A stretch of 44,128 bases of DNA from assembly GCA_903862955.1 (NCBI GenBank), contig CAIPAH010000012.1:1-44128 (forward strand), read 5' to 3'. Below are positions 1 through 8,887 of this stretch, piece after piece. Under the pieces are notes generated by a model. That model was given only the letters and a program-made list of their open reading frames with translations. It was not told the origin of the DNA and ran no database searches. Origin of the DNA: an uncultured Opitutia bacterium. GTDB taxonomy: Bacteria; Verrucomicrobiota; Verrucomicrobiia; Opitutales; Opitutaceae. The translations under genes and the position numbers were made by a program. Each line of letters starts with the position of its first letter. The first letter of the stretch is position 1.

Positions 1-59
1 CCGATCTCGTAGCCTTGGCGACGTCGTAGACAGCCGCAGCTCTAGCGAAGATAGGGCCT

Positions 60-93
60 GCCCGCCGTAGGCTCGGCGAAGGCGGGCTTTTTT
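60..93 (+). terminator. Rho-independent terminator-like hairpin built from a dispersed repeat
   Basis: A 7-bp stem (60-66 GCCCGCC, 81-87 GGCGGGC) encloses a 14-nt loop GTAGGCTCGGCGAA and is followed by six T residues (88-93). It would end transcription of a gene lying left of the window. The same loop recurs inside the ABC ATPase gene near 32727 and in hrpA near 40804, so this terminator appears to be one copy of a dispersed palindrome. Bases 1-59 hold no gene I can support. Confidence 0.7.
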
Positions 94-153
94 GCGGAGA
101 GATAACGCGTTCCGCGCTTTCCTTCCCCTCCGCCGCGCTTATCCGTGTAAGTC

Positions 154-2505
154 GTGGCTGCACCTCCGTCCGTTTCGCTCACCGGCGTCCTCGAGCGCAT
201 CATCTTTTTCAACGAGGAAAACCATTACACCATCGCGGAATTCCGGCCCGATGCGGCCAGTCCCAAGGACGCCGAGGCCAAGGTCACGATCGTCGGCGCC
301 CTGCCGGGCGTGGAATGCGGCGAAACCCTTCACCTCTCCGGCGAGTGGACCAAGCACGCGCAGCATGGCGCGCAGTTCAAGGTCACCGGTTTCAAGTCGG
401 AGCTCCCCGCTTCCGTCTACGGCATCCGCAAATACCTCGGCAGCGGCCTCGTGCCCGGCATCGGCAAGGTCTACGCCAACAAGATCGTCGACGCGTTCGG
501 CACCGACACGTTCCGCGTGCTGAGCGAGGAGTCTGGCCGGCTGCGCGATGTCGAGGGCATCGGCCGGAAGCGCGCCACGTCGATCAAGCAGGCGTGGGAC
601 GAAAAACGCACCGAGCGAGAACTCTACATTTTCCTCCAAACTTACGGTGTCACGCCCTCGCAGTGTGTGAAGCTCGTCCGCCACTTCGGCCCGCAGGCCA
701 AGCAGGTCCTGATCAACGAACCCTATCGCGTCGCCCGCGAGATTGACGGCATTGGCTTCAAGACCGCCGATCGCATCGCGATCAATCTCGGCTTCGCCAA
801 CGACGCCCCGCCGCGGCTCGACGCCGGCCTCATCTACGCGCTCGAGACGCTGCAGGAGGAGGGCCACACCGCGTTCACCGAGGCCGGCCTTGTCGAATAC
901 TCGTCCAACCAGCTCGAGACCGACTCCAAGCTCGTCGAGGCGCGCATCACCGCGCTGGTCGAATCCAAGGCGCTGATCCGCCATCTCCCCGCCGGCGTGG
1001 CCAATCCCCTGCCTGGCTCTGCCTTGCTGCAGCTTCCGCTCAACGATCGCGCCGAGCAGAAGATCGCCGACGTGGTGCGGCGGCTCAATCGCGTCGGCAG
1101 CGGCCTCCCGCCGATCAAGGCTGAGGCCGCCGTGAAGTGGGCGGAGGACAAGGCCGGCTTCACCTTTCACGAGCTGCAGCGCACCGCGGTGCGCCACGCG
1201 CTCACGCACAAGTTCACGATCCTCACCGGCGGACCCGGCACGGGCAAAACGACCATCCTCCGCGCGCTCGTCGAGATCCTGAAGGCCAAAAAGGTCCGCG
1301 TGCACCTCGCCGCGCCCACCGGCCGCGCCGCCCAGCGCCTCGCGGAGACAACCGGCGGCTTCGCTTCGACCATCCACCGCCTGCTGAAGTTCGACCCGGC
1401 CGGCGGCGGTTTCACGACCAACGAGTCCCAGCCGCTCGCCACGGATTTTCTCGTGGTGGACGAGGCCTCCATGCTCGACGCCCGCCTCGCGTCCGCGCTG
1501 CTGCAGGCCGTCCCCGCCAAGGCGCACCTACTCCTGGTCGGCGACACCGACCAACTCCCCAGCGTCGGCGCCGGCAACGTGCTGAAAGATCTCATCGCCG
1601 CGAGCGCGGCGATGGGAGATGGGCGATGGGCCAAAGGCGATGGGTCTTTGTCAGGAAGCAAACCGATTCCAGCTGGAGAATCCGATCAACGCCCATCGCC
1701 CATCGCCTCTCGCCTCTCGCCTCCAATCACGATTCCCGTGACGAGATTGTCCGTCATCTATCGCCAAAAGGAACAGAGCGGCATCGTCACGACGGCGCAC
1801 GCCATCAACGCCGGCGATGCCTCGCTGCCGCCCACGGTGGACGACGTCGCGAAGATCCAGGCGTGGAGCGACCTGACGTTTGTCGCCGCCACCGACGCCG
1901 AGGATTGCCTCTGCAAGGTCACCGCCCTCTGCACCGAGTTCATCCCGAAACTCTGGAAGTGGTTCGATCCCGTCACGGACGTGCAGGTGCTGGCGCCGAT
2001 GCACAAGGGCGTCGCCGGGGTGGCCAACCTCAACGCCACGCTGCAGGCCGCCCTCAATCCGCACGCGCGCGGCCTGCGCGGGTTAACCGCGGAATACCGG
2101 CCGGGCGACAAGGTCATCCAGCTGCGGAACAACTACGACAAGAACCTCTTCAACGGCGACATCGGGACGGTGACCGCGATCGACGCCACCGCCGGGACGC
2201 TCGAGGCGAAATTCGACGGCGAGCGGCACAACTTCGATCGCGGTGAGTTCGGCGACCTCGCGCTCGCCTACGCCATCAGCATCCACAAGTCGCAGGGCAG
2301 CGAGTATCCCGTCGTCATCATCCCGCTGCTCAAGGGTCATTTCATGATGCTGCAGCGCAACCTGCTCTACACCGCGATCACGCGCGGGCGGAAGAAGGTT
2401 CTCATCGTGGGCGAACCCGCCGCCTACGCCATGGCCGTCCGCAACAGCGAGTCGAAGCAGCGCATCACCCATCTCCAGCAGAAGATCGCGGCCACGACGG
2501 CTTGA
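154..2505 (+). CDS. recD2: RecD2-type ATP-dependent DNA helicase
   Basis: This is a 5'-3' superfamily 1B DNA helicase of the RecD2/RecD-like type, which acts on DNA repair and recombination without RecBC. The N-terminal part has an OB-like region and helix-hairpin-helix motifs (VEGIGRKRA, IDGIGFKTADRIA). The helicase core has Walker A GGPGTGKTT (about residue 359), Walker B VVDEASM (about 434), motif III GDTDQLPSVGAGNVL, and the C-terminal motif SIHKSQGSEYPVV (about 708). The chosen start is GTG at 154, the first in-frame start before SLTGVLERI. The odd feature is about 40 extra residues (486-525) between motif III and the following RLSVIYRQ motif, encoded by a palindromic GGGCGATGGG/CCCATCGCCC repeat (1609-1724) that keeps the frame open. 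The gene ends 15 bp from the convergent TonB receptor gene. Confidence 0.93.
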   Translation: MAAPPSVSLTGVLERIIFFNEENHYTIAEFRPDAASPKDAEAKVTIVGALPGVECGETLHLSGEWTKHAQHGAQFKVTGFKSELPASVYGIRKYLGSGLVPGIGKVYANKIVDAFGTDTFRVLSEESGRLRDVEGIGRKRATSIKQAWDEKRTERELYIFLQTYGVTPSQCVKLVRHFGPQAKQVLINEPYRVAREIDGIGFKTADRIAINLGFANDAPPRLDAGLIYALETLQEEGHTAFTEAGLVEYSSNQLETDSKLVEARITALVESKALIRHLPAGVANPLPGSALLQLPLNDRAEQKIADVVRRLNRVGSGLPPIKAEAAVKWAEDKAGFTFHELQRTAVRHALTHKFTILTGGPGTGKTTILRALVEILKAKKVRVHLAAPTGRAAQRLAETTGGFASTIHRLLKFDPAGGGFTTNESQPLATDFLVVDEASMLDARLASALLQAVPAKAHLLLVGDTDQLPSVGAGNVLKDLIAASAAMGDGRWAKGDGSLSGSKPIPAGESDQRPSPIASRLSPPITIPVTRLSVIYRQKEQSGIVTTAHAINAGDASLPPTVDDVAKIQAWSDLTFVAATDAEDCLCKVTALCTEFIPKLWKWFDPVTDVQVLAPMHKGVAGVANLNATLQAALNPHARGLRGLTAEYRPGDKVIQLRNNYDKNLFNGDIGTVTAIDATAGTLEAKFDGERHNFDRGEFGDLALAYAISIHKSQGSEYPVVIIPLLKGHFMMLQRNLLYTAITRGRKKVLIVGEPAAYAMAVRNSESKQRITHLQQKIAATTA
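1609..1724. repeat. Palindromic GATGGG repeat inserted in frame in recD2
   Basis: The left arm at 1609-1630 consists of GCGATGGGAGATGGGCGATG-type units and the right arm at 1691-1724 of the complementary CCCATCGCCCATCGCC followed by CTCGCCT units. The two arms could fold into a long hairpin. The element lies exactly where RecD2 proteins normally pass directly from GNVLxDLI to the RLxxIxRQ motif, and it encodes a Gly/Ser/Pro-rich linker. Confidence 0.8.
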
Positions 2506-2520
2506 GATCGCCCGCCTTTC

Positions 2521-5349
2521 TTAGAACTCAAACTTGCCTTCCAGATATACGAGCCGGCCGATGGGGCTGTAGGTGCCGGTATCGGCATTGGTGGAGGGAA
2601 ACGATCCCCCGCTGTAGGGCGGCATCCGGTTGAAGACGTTGTTCACGCCCGCGTGGAGGGTCAGCCGTCGGAGCCACTTCTGGTGCAGGTCGATGGTGCA
2701 GGAGACGCCGACGTCGATCGCGTCGTAGTCCTTGGTTTCATACGGCCTCCGGTCAGTGCCGTCGCCCAGGGGATCCGTGACGCCTGGGATGTGCTGCCAG
2801 TTGAGGTTCGCGCGCCAGCGGCCGAGGCTCCACCCGGCGGCGACGTTGCTCTGCCAGCGGGGCAGCGTGCCGTTAAAATCGGTGACGAGACCCACGGATT
2901 TCTCCGGCGCAATGCTGGGCAGCGCCTGGAAGGTGTAGCTCTGGTAGCTCGTCACCGCCAAGCTGGTGTCGAACCGGCCGGCCGCCGCCGTGCCTCGGTG
3001 ATACTCGGCTTTCACGTCCACGCCCCGGAGCTTGAGATTGGCGACGTTGACCAGGGTGTCGGTCACATACGCGTTGCCGGTGGTGTCGGCGCTGAGCTGG
3101 CCCGGCGCCGTGATGGCCGCGCCGTTGTAGGCTCCCATCTTGACGAACTGCGCGTAAGGCGAAGCCGGGCCCTTCAGTTCAACGTCCTGGATGGTTGTGT
3201 CCGAGCCGATGTCGCCCACGAGGTCGGTCTGCTCGATGTTGAAATAATCCACCGTGAGGGAAAAGCCCTTCACGGCGCGCGGCGACCAGACAAAGCCGGC
3301 GGTCTTGTTGACCGAGTGCGAGGGCAACAGGTTGGGATTGGCGCCGCTGCGGATGTGAAAATCCCGCGCCACCTGGCCTCCCCCCAGCTGGGTGAAGACA
3401 GCCGTGTCTCCATCCGTCTCGCTGGTGGGCCCGAACAGCTCGTACAGGGTCGGCGCCACGAAGGATTTCGAGTAGGTCGCCCGCAGCAGGAGCTCATCTC
3501 CTCCCGGATGCCACGCGAGGCCCACTTTGGGCACGGTCGTGCTGCCGGCGTCACTGTAGTGCTCATAGCGCACGGCGCCGCTGAATTCGAGCGACCGGAC
3601 CATCGGCACGTCCTGCTTTTCGCCTAGCAGCGGCATGCGCACTTCGGCGAAGCCGGAATAAATATGTCGGGTATGTTCGAAGGGATAAATCATCACGCCG
3701 GAGTCCCAGTTGAACGTGGCGGCCTGGGAATTGATGTCGGCGTCCTGCTTGAGCGACTCGACGCGATATTCGGTACCCACGGCGAATCCGGCCGGCCCGG
3801 CGGGCAGGGTGGCAAAGTCACCCGAGACACGGGCATCGGCGGTCGTCAGGCTGGAATTGGCCTTGCCCCACGCGGTCCCGAAAATGCCGGAGGCCTCGAT
3901 CGCCCCGGGCGCCTGCTCGCGCGCGGCCAGGTCGAGAAGGCCCTGGGCAATGGCCGCGGCGCGCTGGGTGGAATTCACGAGGTTCCGGTTGGTGTAGTCC
4001 TGGCTGATGACGTTGCGGTCAATCGCCCCCTCCCACTTGAAGTCGGACCCAAACGTCCCCCGCGCGCCGGCGATCCCGCGGATACTGGTGGAATCGTAGT
4101 AGAACAACCGCGGGTAGTCCACGAAACGGTTGCGGACCACCATGGTCTGGGTCGTCGGGTTGGAAGAATTCGACGCCGACAGCGAGGGCGAGAGGGGTTG
4201 GGCGTTGAGCTGGCTGAAGGTGTGGGTGGCGGCATAGATGACATCGCCGAAGAACATGAGCTGGTCGTTCACCCGGTGTTCGAGATTTAAGGTGGCGCTG
4301 CGCCGCTCGTTCCGCTGCAGCAGCTTGGTGTAGCGGGCGAGATCGAAGGCGTATTGCTGCTCGGCGCCCTGACCCGCGGAGAGATGGTTGGGGTCGACGG
4401 GGATGTAGACGCCCGCCGCCACCAACGTCGCCAGGTCCGTGTGTCCCGGCGGCGGCGCACCCAGGGATGGATTCAACACATAAAACTGGGGCACGACGTT
4501 AGGGACGCGGGTGTTGATGACGCCGGCAAAGGAGGCCGTGCCGTAGGAAGGTGAGGCAAAATCGCGTTGGAACTGCGGCAGTGCGTCAGAGCGCGCCAGC
4601 TCCGCGGAATAGGTGATCTCGGTTGCCCCGCGGCCCGTGCCGCCCACGAGGGAATACAGGCTTTCCGCATAATGCCCCGGATTGGTCGAGATGCCCTCGC
4701 GCGCACTCACCTCGGCGCCCTGGTAGTTGGTCTTGAGGATGATGTTCACGACCCCCGCCACAGCGTCCGTGCCATAGGTCGCGGACGCGCCGTCCTGCAG
4801 TACCTCGACGCGCTCGATCGCCGAAAGCGGAATCAGATTCACATCAACAAACTGGAGCCCGCCGGCGGCGAGGCCAGGCGCATAGGCCATGCGTCGGCCG
4901 TTGACGAGCACGAGGGTCTGCACGTTGCGGAACTGCAAACTCGAGCCACCCGCCGTGAAATTCAGGTTGGCACCCGAGTTGGCATTGCCGATGTTGCCGC
5001 TGCCGGAAAACTGCGGCGCGACTTTGCGCAGCACGTCGAGGAGATTGGTCGCAATGCCGCTATCGTCGATGGCCTGCGCGTCGAAGACCGTCAGCGGCAG
5101 CGCCGTTTGCGTGCTGGCAAACGGGATGAACGAGCCCGTGACTTCAAATTTCTCCAACTTCACCGGTTTCTCCGCGGGGCCGGAGCCTCCGGCCACCGCC
5201 GTCGCCGATGGGACAGCTGGCTGTTCCGCCGTCGGGCCGGAAGCTGCGGACGTGGACTGCGCCGCGGCGATCGCCGCCGATGCGCCAAACGCAACCAGGC
5301 CCAGGAGGATGGCAGTGAAGGTCTTCATTGTCCGGGTCCGCAGCCTCAT
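2521..5349 (-). CDS. TonB-dependent receptor, coupled to ECF sigma/kinase genes
   Basis: An outer-membrane TonB-dependent receptor of about 940 residues. It has a signal peptide (TILLGLVAFGASAAIAAAQ), a Pro/Ala-rich linker, the motif KLEKFEVTGSFIP that starts the plug, plug segments (LPLTVFDAQAI, VLVNGRRMAY, IERVEVLQDGASATYGTDAVAGVVNI), a long beta-barrel region, and a C-terminal phenylalanine (EGKFEF). The first start at 5349 overlaps the stop codon of the upstream kinase gene (ATGA), which suggests translational coupling; ATG 5328 (MKTFTAILL) is an alternative start directly at the signal peptide. The substrate cannot be read from the sequence. The plug type resembles the large receptors used for oligosaccharides, peptides or metal complexes. 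Confidence 0.93.
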   Translation of the reverse strand: MRLRTRTMKTFTAILLGLVAFGASAAIAAAQSTSAASGPTAEQPAVPSATAVAGGSGPAEKPVKLEKFEVTGSFIPFASTQTALPLTVFDAQAIDDSGIATNLLDVLRKVAPQFSGSGNIGNANSGANLNFTAGGSSLQFRNVQTLVLVNGRRMAYAPGLAAGGLQFVDVNLIPLSAIERVEVLQDGASATYGTDAVAGVVNIILKTNYQGAEVSAREGISTNPGHYAESLYSLVGGTGRGATEITYSAELARSDALPQFQRDFASPSYGTASFAGVINTRVPNVVPQFYVLNPSLGAPPPGHTDLATLVAAGVYIPVDPNHLSAGQGAEQQYAFDLARYTKLLQRNERRSATLNLEHRVNDQLMFFGDVIYAATHTFSQLNAQPLSPSLSASNSSNPTTQTMVVRNRFVDYPRLFYYDSTSIRGIAGARGTFGSDFKWEGAIDRNVISQDYTNRNLVNSTQRAAAIAQGLLDLAAREQAPGAIEASGIFGTAWGKANSSLTTADARVSGDFATLPAGPAGFAVGTEYRVESLKQDADINSQAATFNWDSGVMIYPFEHTRHIYSGFAEVRMPLLGEKQDVPMVRSLEFSGAVRYEHYSDAGSTTVPKVGLAWHPGGDELLLRATYSKSFVAPTLYELFGPTSETDGDTAVFTQLGGGQVARDFHIRSGANPNLLPSHSVNKTAGFVWSPRAVKGFSLTVDYFNIEQTDLVGDIGSDTTIQDVELKGPASPYAQFVKMGAYNGAAITAPGQLSADTTGNAYVTDTLVNVANLKLRGVDVKAEYHRGTAAAGRFDTSLAVTSYQSYTFQALPSIAPEKSVGLVTDFNGTLPRWQSNVAAGWSLGRWRANLNWQHIPGVTDPLGDGTDRRPYETKDYDAIDVGVSCTIDLHQKWLRRLTLHAGVNNVFNRMPPYSGGSFPSTNADTGTYSPIGRLVYLEGKFEF

Positions 5350-8042
5350 CGCCCCGCCGCCGGCTTGTTGGCATACACCGGGGCGTTGTTTACCGGGTTG
5401 TCCAGCACGGCCCCGAACGCCGGGTCGCCCTGCAGCGGAAAGGAGAAGAGCGAGGTGCGCAGCTCGTGCGCAAAGGAATGGTTGGTCGCCGACAGGCTTT
5501 TAAGCCGCAGGTCAATCTCCGCCGCCGCCTCCGCCTTTTCGCCGGCCCACCCCCGCCAGAGCGCATTATAAAACCTGACGGCGGGCCGGAAAGCGGCGTA
5601 GTCCGGGTCGGATTCCAGCAGCTCACGCACGTGCGCCAGCGTGGCCCGCGCCTCGGCTGTTTCGCCCAGCATGGCCTGCGACAAACCGAGCAGGTTCCAC
5701 CGCGGGATCACTTTCGGATTCCGTGCGACGACGGACCGGCAGTAATCGCGCGTTTTCTCCAGCAGCGGCCGCGCCGCGGCCGGGTCGTGCAAGGCCAGGA
5801 AGGCCATGGCGACGGAGATGTCTGCGAACACGCCGCCTTCCTCGAAGACCCAGCGCGGACCGGCCTCGCGCCAGAGTTGGACGAAGCCGGCCGCATCGCC
5901 GAGCATGAAAAGCGCCTGCGCCCGAAAGGACGTGAGGTTGCTGTCGGCAAAATCCGGGTTGGGTGGAAGCCGGGCGAGGAATGACTTCAGCTCGGCGGTC
6001 GAGCCGGTGTGCCGTAGCGCCACCGCGGCCTGGTGGAAGTCCAGCTCCAGGAGGTCCGGCTCCAAAGCGCGGTGGGCCTGCAGCACCGCCGTCAGCTCGT
6101 CATAACGGCGGAGCGTTTCCAGCAGCTCCTCCATGTTCCCCAGCAGTTCCGGATTGTGCGGATCGAGCGACCGCGCCTCGCGGTAGGCCGCCAGTGCGTC
6201 CTCCCAGCGCTCCTCGTAGCTCGCCGTCAGTCCCGCCGCGTATCGCGCTTCGGCGCGGTGCGGGAACAGCTCGGCGATCCGCTGTCGCCGGCGGTTGACC
6301 ATCGGACGGTCCTTCAGGATCGCGCCGAGGTTCGCCCCGGCCACCAGCACGACATAGTTGTCCGGATCCAGCTGGTCCGCCCGCGCCAGGGCCGCACGGG
6401 CCTTGTCCAACTGCACGGGCGAAAGTCCCTCGAATGCGTCCCCAACGGTCTCCGGCATGATTTCACTGAGCCGGGCCCACGCCTCCGCATAGTTCGGGTC
6501 GAGCTCCACCGCCTGCTCATAAAGCGCCAGCTCCTGTTGCCGCGCCGCGCGGTCCGTCGTGTGCCGCTGGAGCGCCCGCGCTCGCTGGTAAAGATCGTAG
6601 GCCGCCAGGCTCGTGGTCGGCCGGTGTGCGAGCCGCGATTCGTCGGCCGGCGAGAGCGCGCTGTTCAAGGCGGCGGCGATCTCGTGTGACAGCTCCGACT
6701 GGATGGCAAAGACGTCCGTCAGGTCGCGGTCGTAGGTGTTGGCCCAGACGTGCTCGTCCGTCGCGGCGCGGATCAGCTGGCCCGTCACCCGCACCTTGTT
6801 GCCGGCGCGGCGCACGCTGCCCTCGAGCACGTAGGCCACCCCCAGCTCGGCTCCGATCTGCCGGATGGACTTCGTGGTCGCCCGGTATTGCAGCATCGTC
6901 GTGCGCGAAATGATCCGGAGCGCACTGAGATTGGCCAGGTTCGTGAGGATGTCATCGTAAACACCGTCCGCAAAAAACCCATTTTCCTTGTCGGCGGAAT
7001 AATTCTCAAACGGCAGCACAGCGATCGAGTGCGGGGAAATCAATTGGACCGGAGCCACGAGCGCCACCGGCGCCACGGGTGGGCCGGATCGCGACTTCCA
7101 CCAAACCAGTGCGGCCCCCACGGCCATCGTCACTCCCACGGCCGCCAGAGCCGCCCCGTGCCAGCGGGCCCGGGGCCGCGCCGATCCTTTCCGCTGTAGC
7201 GTCAACAAATTCTCCAGCATCGCGCCGCCATCGCTGTAGCGCTGCCGGGCCACGGGATCGCACGCGCGCAGGATGACTTCGTTCAACTCGAGCAGCAGCG
7301 CATGGTCGGGCAGCCGGGTGAGATCCGCCGGCAGTTGCGGGAACTCCTGGCGATCGAGCCCGGTGCTGAGTTCGTAGAGCACCTTGCCAAGGGCGTAGAC
7401 GTCCGCCGCCGGACGGCCCGGCCCCTCCGGCGGCACAAAGCCCTCCGTGCCGACGAAGGTCAGCGCCGTGGACGTCGGCGCCACCAAACCGATGTCCGCC
7501 AGCTTGGGCACGCCGCCCACCAGGATGACGTTCGATGGCTTGATGTCCCGGTGCACCAGCCGGCGCGCATGCAGCCCCGCGAGCACGCGGGCCAGCTCCA
7601 CGCCGAACCGCACGCAATCCGCCGCGGGCAGGCGCCCGCGCTTTTCGCAGAGGCCCGCCAGCGTCAGCGGGACATAGGTGGCCGGGTCGATGTCGCGGCC
7701 GCGCGCCACGTCGTCCGCCAGCTCCATCACGTAATAGAAAAATCCCGCCGCGTCGTCGCGCCCCACGTGCAGCAGCGCCAGCTGGACGCTTTCGCCGAGC
7801 GAGATGCTCGCGAATTCCTTCAGGCCCTTGAACTCGCGCTCAAACGGACCCGCCTCGCGGAAGGACGCGCGCCGGACGATCTTGATCGCCCGGTAAATCC
7901 CCGTCACGCCCCGCGCGAGCCACACTTCGCCGTAACTGCCGCGGCCGATCAGCCTCAGCAGTTCGTAGTCCGGCAAGTGCGGCGCCGGCAACGCGCCTTC
8001 GTTTTCAAGCGCGCGTACGTTCGGGTGAGGCTCCGGAGGCAC
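5346..8042 (-). CDS. Transmembrane Ser/Thr kinase with TolB-like and TPR regions
   Basis: An 898-residue protein. Residues 26-280 form a Hanks-type kinase: Gly loop GRGSYGEV (33-40), ATP-binding Lys in AIK (54), catalytic HRDIKPSN (164-171, D166), Mg-binding D183 in ADIG where the usual Phe of DFG is Ile, and PPEG in place of APE. A membrane segment lies at about 297-315. The distal part begins with SIAVLPFENYSADKENGFFADG (split motif: IAVLPF, then a TolB-N-like fold as in adenylate-cyclase-type regulators) and continues into TPR-like helices to the C terminus (for example ELDPNYAEAWARL, SLDPHNPELLGN). The start is GTG at 8042. The gene follows the ECF sigma gene by 100 bp and overlaps the TonB receptor gene by ATGA. 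It probably senses something through the C-terminal half and signals to the sigma factor (inference). Confidence 0.88.
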   Translation of the reverse strand: MPPEPHPNVRALENEGALPAPHLPDYELLRLIGRGSYGEVWLARGVTGIYRAIKIVRRASFREAGPFEREFKGLKEFASISLGESVQLALLHVGRDDAAGFFYYVMELADDVARGRDIDPATYVPLTLAGLCEKRGRLPAADCVRFGVELARVLAGLHARRLVHRDIKPSNVILVGGVPKLADIGLVAPTSTALTFVGTEGFVPPEGPGRPAADVYALGKVLYELSTGLDRQEFPQLPADLTRLPDHALLLELNEVILRACDPVARQRYSDGGAMLENLLTLQRKGSARPRARWHGAALAAVGVTMAVGAALVWWKSRSGPPVAPVALVAPVQLISPHSIAVLPFENYSADKENGFFADGVYDDILTNLANLSALRIISRTTMLQYRATTKSIRQIGAELGVAYVLEGSVRRAGNKVRVTGQLIRAATDEHVWANTYDRDLTDVFAIQSELSHEIAAALNSALSPADESRLAHRPTTSLAAYDLYQRARALQRHTTDRAARQQELALYEQAVELDPNYAEAWARLSEIMPETVGDAFEGLSPVQLDKARAALARADQLDPDNYVVLVAGANLGAILKDRPMVNRRRQRIAELFPHRAEARYAAGLTASYEERWEDALAAYREARSLDPHNPELLGNMEELLETLRRYDELTAVLQAHRALEPDLLELDFHQAAVALRHTGSTAELKSFLARLPPNPDFADSNLTSFRAQALFMLGDAAGFVQLWREAGPRWVFEEGGVFADISVAMAFLALHDPAAARPLLEKTRDYCRSVVARNPKVIPRWNLLGLSQAMLGETAEARATLAHVRELLESDPDYAAFRPAVRFYNALWRGWAGEKAEAAAEIDLRLKSLSATNHSFAHELRTSLFSFPLQGDPAFGAVLDNPVNNAPVYANKPAAGR

Positions 8043-8142
8043 CCGCAGCAGAATGGTAATTACGTTGCGCCCGGCGATACGAAAAACGGGCTGAACGGCT
8101 GCTTTTTTGCCGCCAACGCCGCCTGACCGGAGGCAACGACTC

Positions 8143-8772
8143 TCAGCCCAATTGCTGCTGCAGCTTCGCCACCTCGGCCTTGAGCAGCTTCGTCAGCCGG
8201 TGGCTGATGACATAGACCGAGGCCGGGTTGACCTTCAGGTGCGAGGCCACCTTCAGCACCGGCCACTGCTGACGCACGTAGAGTTCGAATACCTGGAAGT
8301 GTTGCGCCTTCACCTGCCGCGCCAGCCGCTCGATCCCCGCGGCCAGCAGGTGCTCCTGCCACTCGCGGTCCCATTCGTCTTCTTCCTCCTCCGGGCTCGG
8401 CACGCGCTCGATCGTGGCGGTGCGCGGACCCGCGTCGGCGCTCGGCACCGAGGGCGGCTTGATGGGCACGCGGCCGTTGCTCTCGAATCGGTCGGCAATC
8501 CGCCAGTGTGTGAGCTTCATCAGCCAGCCGCGGAACGAGCCACGCTCGGGGTTGAGGTCGAATTCTGAGATCGTCTCGGCCACGCGCTTGAACACGTCCT
8601 GCGCCACATCCTCGGCGTCGGCATGCGACAGGCCGGAGCGCCGCGCCCGCCCGTAAATCAGCCGCCGATACAGCCGGTGAAATTCCTCCCAGCTCGCCGG
8701 ATCCGACGATTGTTGCACCCGGAAAAGCAGCGTCGGCCGCGTGCGCAAGGTGTCTCCGGGATGCTTGCTCAT
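8143..8772 (-). CDS. ECF-type RNA polymerase sigma factor
   Basis: A 209-residue sigma-70 family protein of the ECF type. Region 2 is visible as EFHRLYRRLIYGRARR, then HADAEDVAQDVFKRVAE and GSFRGWLMKLTHWRIADRF, with the acidic DAED segment preserved. A long acidic linker follows (PSPEEEEDEWDREWQEH), then a region 4 helix-turn-helix (VFELYVRQQWPVLKVASHLKVNPASVYVISHR, here split by function: recognition helix PASVYVISHRL). I chose ATG 8772 over a TTG three codons upstream. It is the first gene of the sigma, kinase and receptor run, and no anti-sigma factor gene is seen beside it. The kinase downstream is the likely regulator, as known for kinase-linked ECF groups (family knowledge). Confidence 0.88.
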   Translation of the reverse strand: MSKHPGDTLRTRPTLLFRVQQSSDPASWEEFHRLYRRLIYGRARRSGLSHADAEDVAQDVFKRVAETISEFDLNPERGSFRGWLMKLTHWRIADRFESNGRVPIKPPSVPSADAGPRTATIERVPSPEEEEDEWDREWQEHLLAAGIERLARQVKAQHFQVFELYVRQQWPVLKVASHLKVNPASVYVISHRLTKLLKAEVAKLQQQLG

Positions 8773-8887
8773 GGTAATCAAGCCTTTGCGTCAGCGCTTC
8801 GGCCTCGGCCAGTTGTCGCAGGAAGCCGCCCCAAAATAAATCTCATTTTTTTGAAAGAACCAGGTGGGCGCGCGGGTGAAGCGCCCC

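Noticed and set aside
139-1527. 462-codon open frame on the minus strand opposite recD2
   Set aside because: It lies wholly within recD2, which has clear helicase motifs; its composition (Gly/Glu/Arg-rich) is that of an antisense shadow in high-GC DNA.
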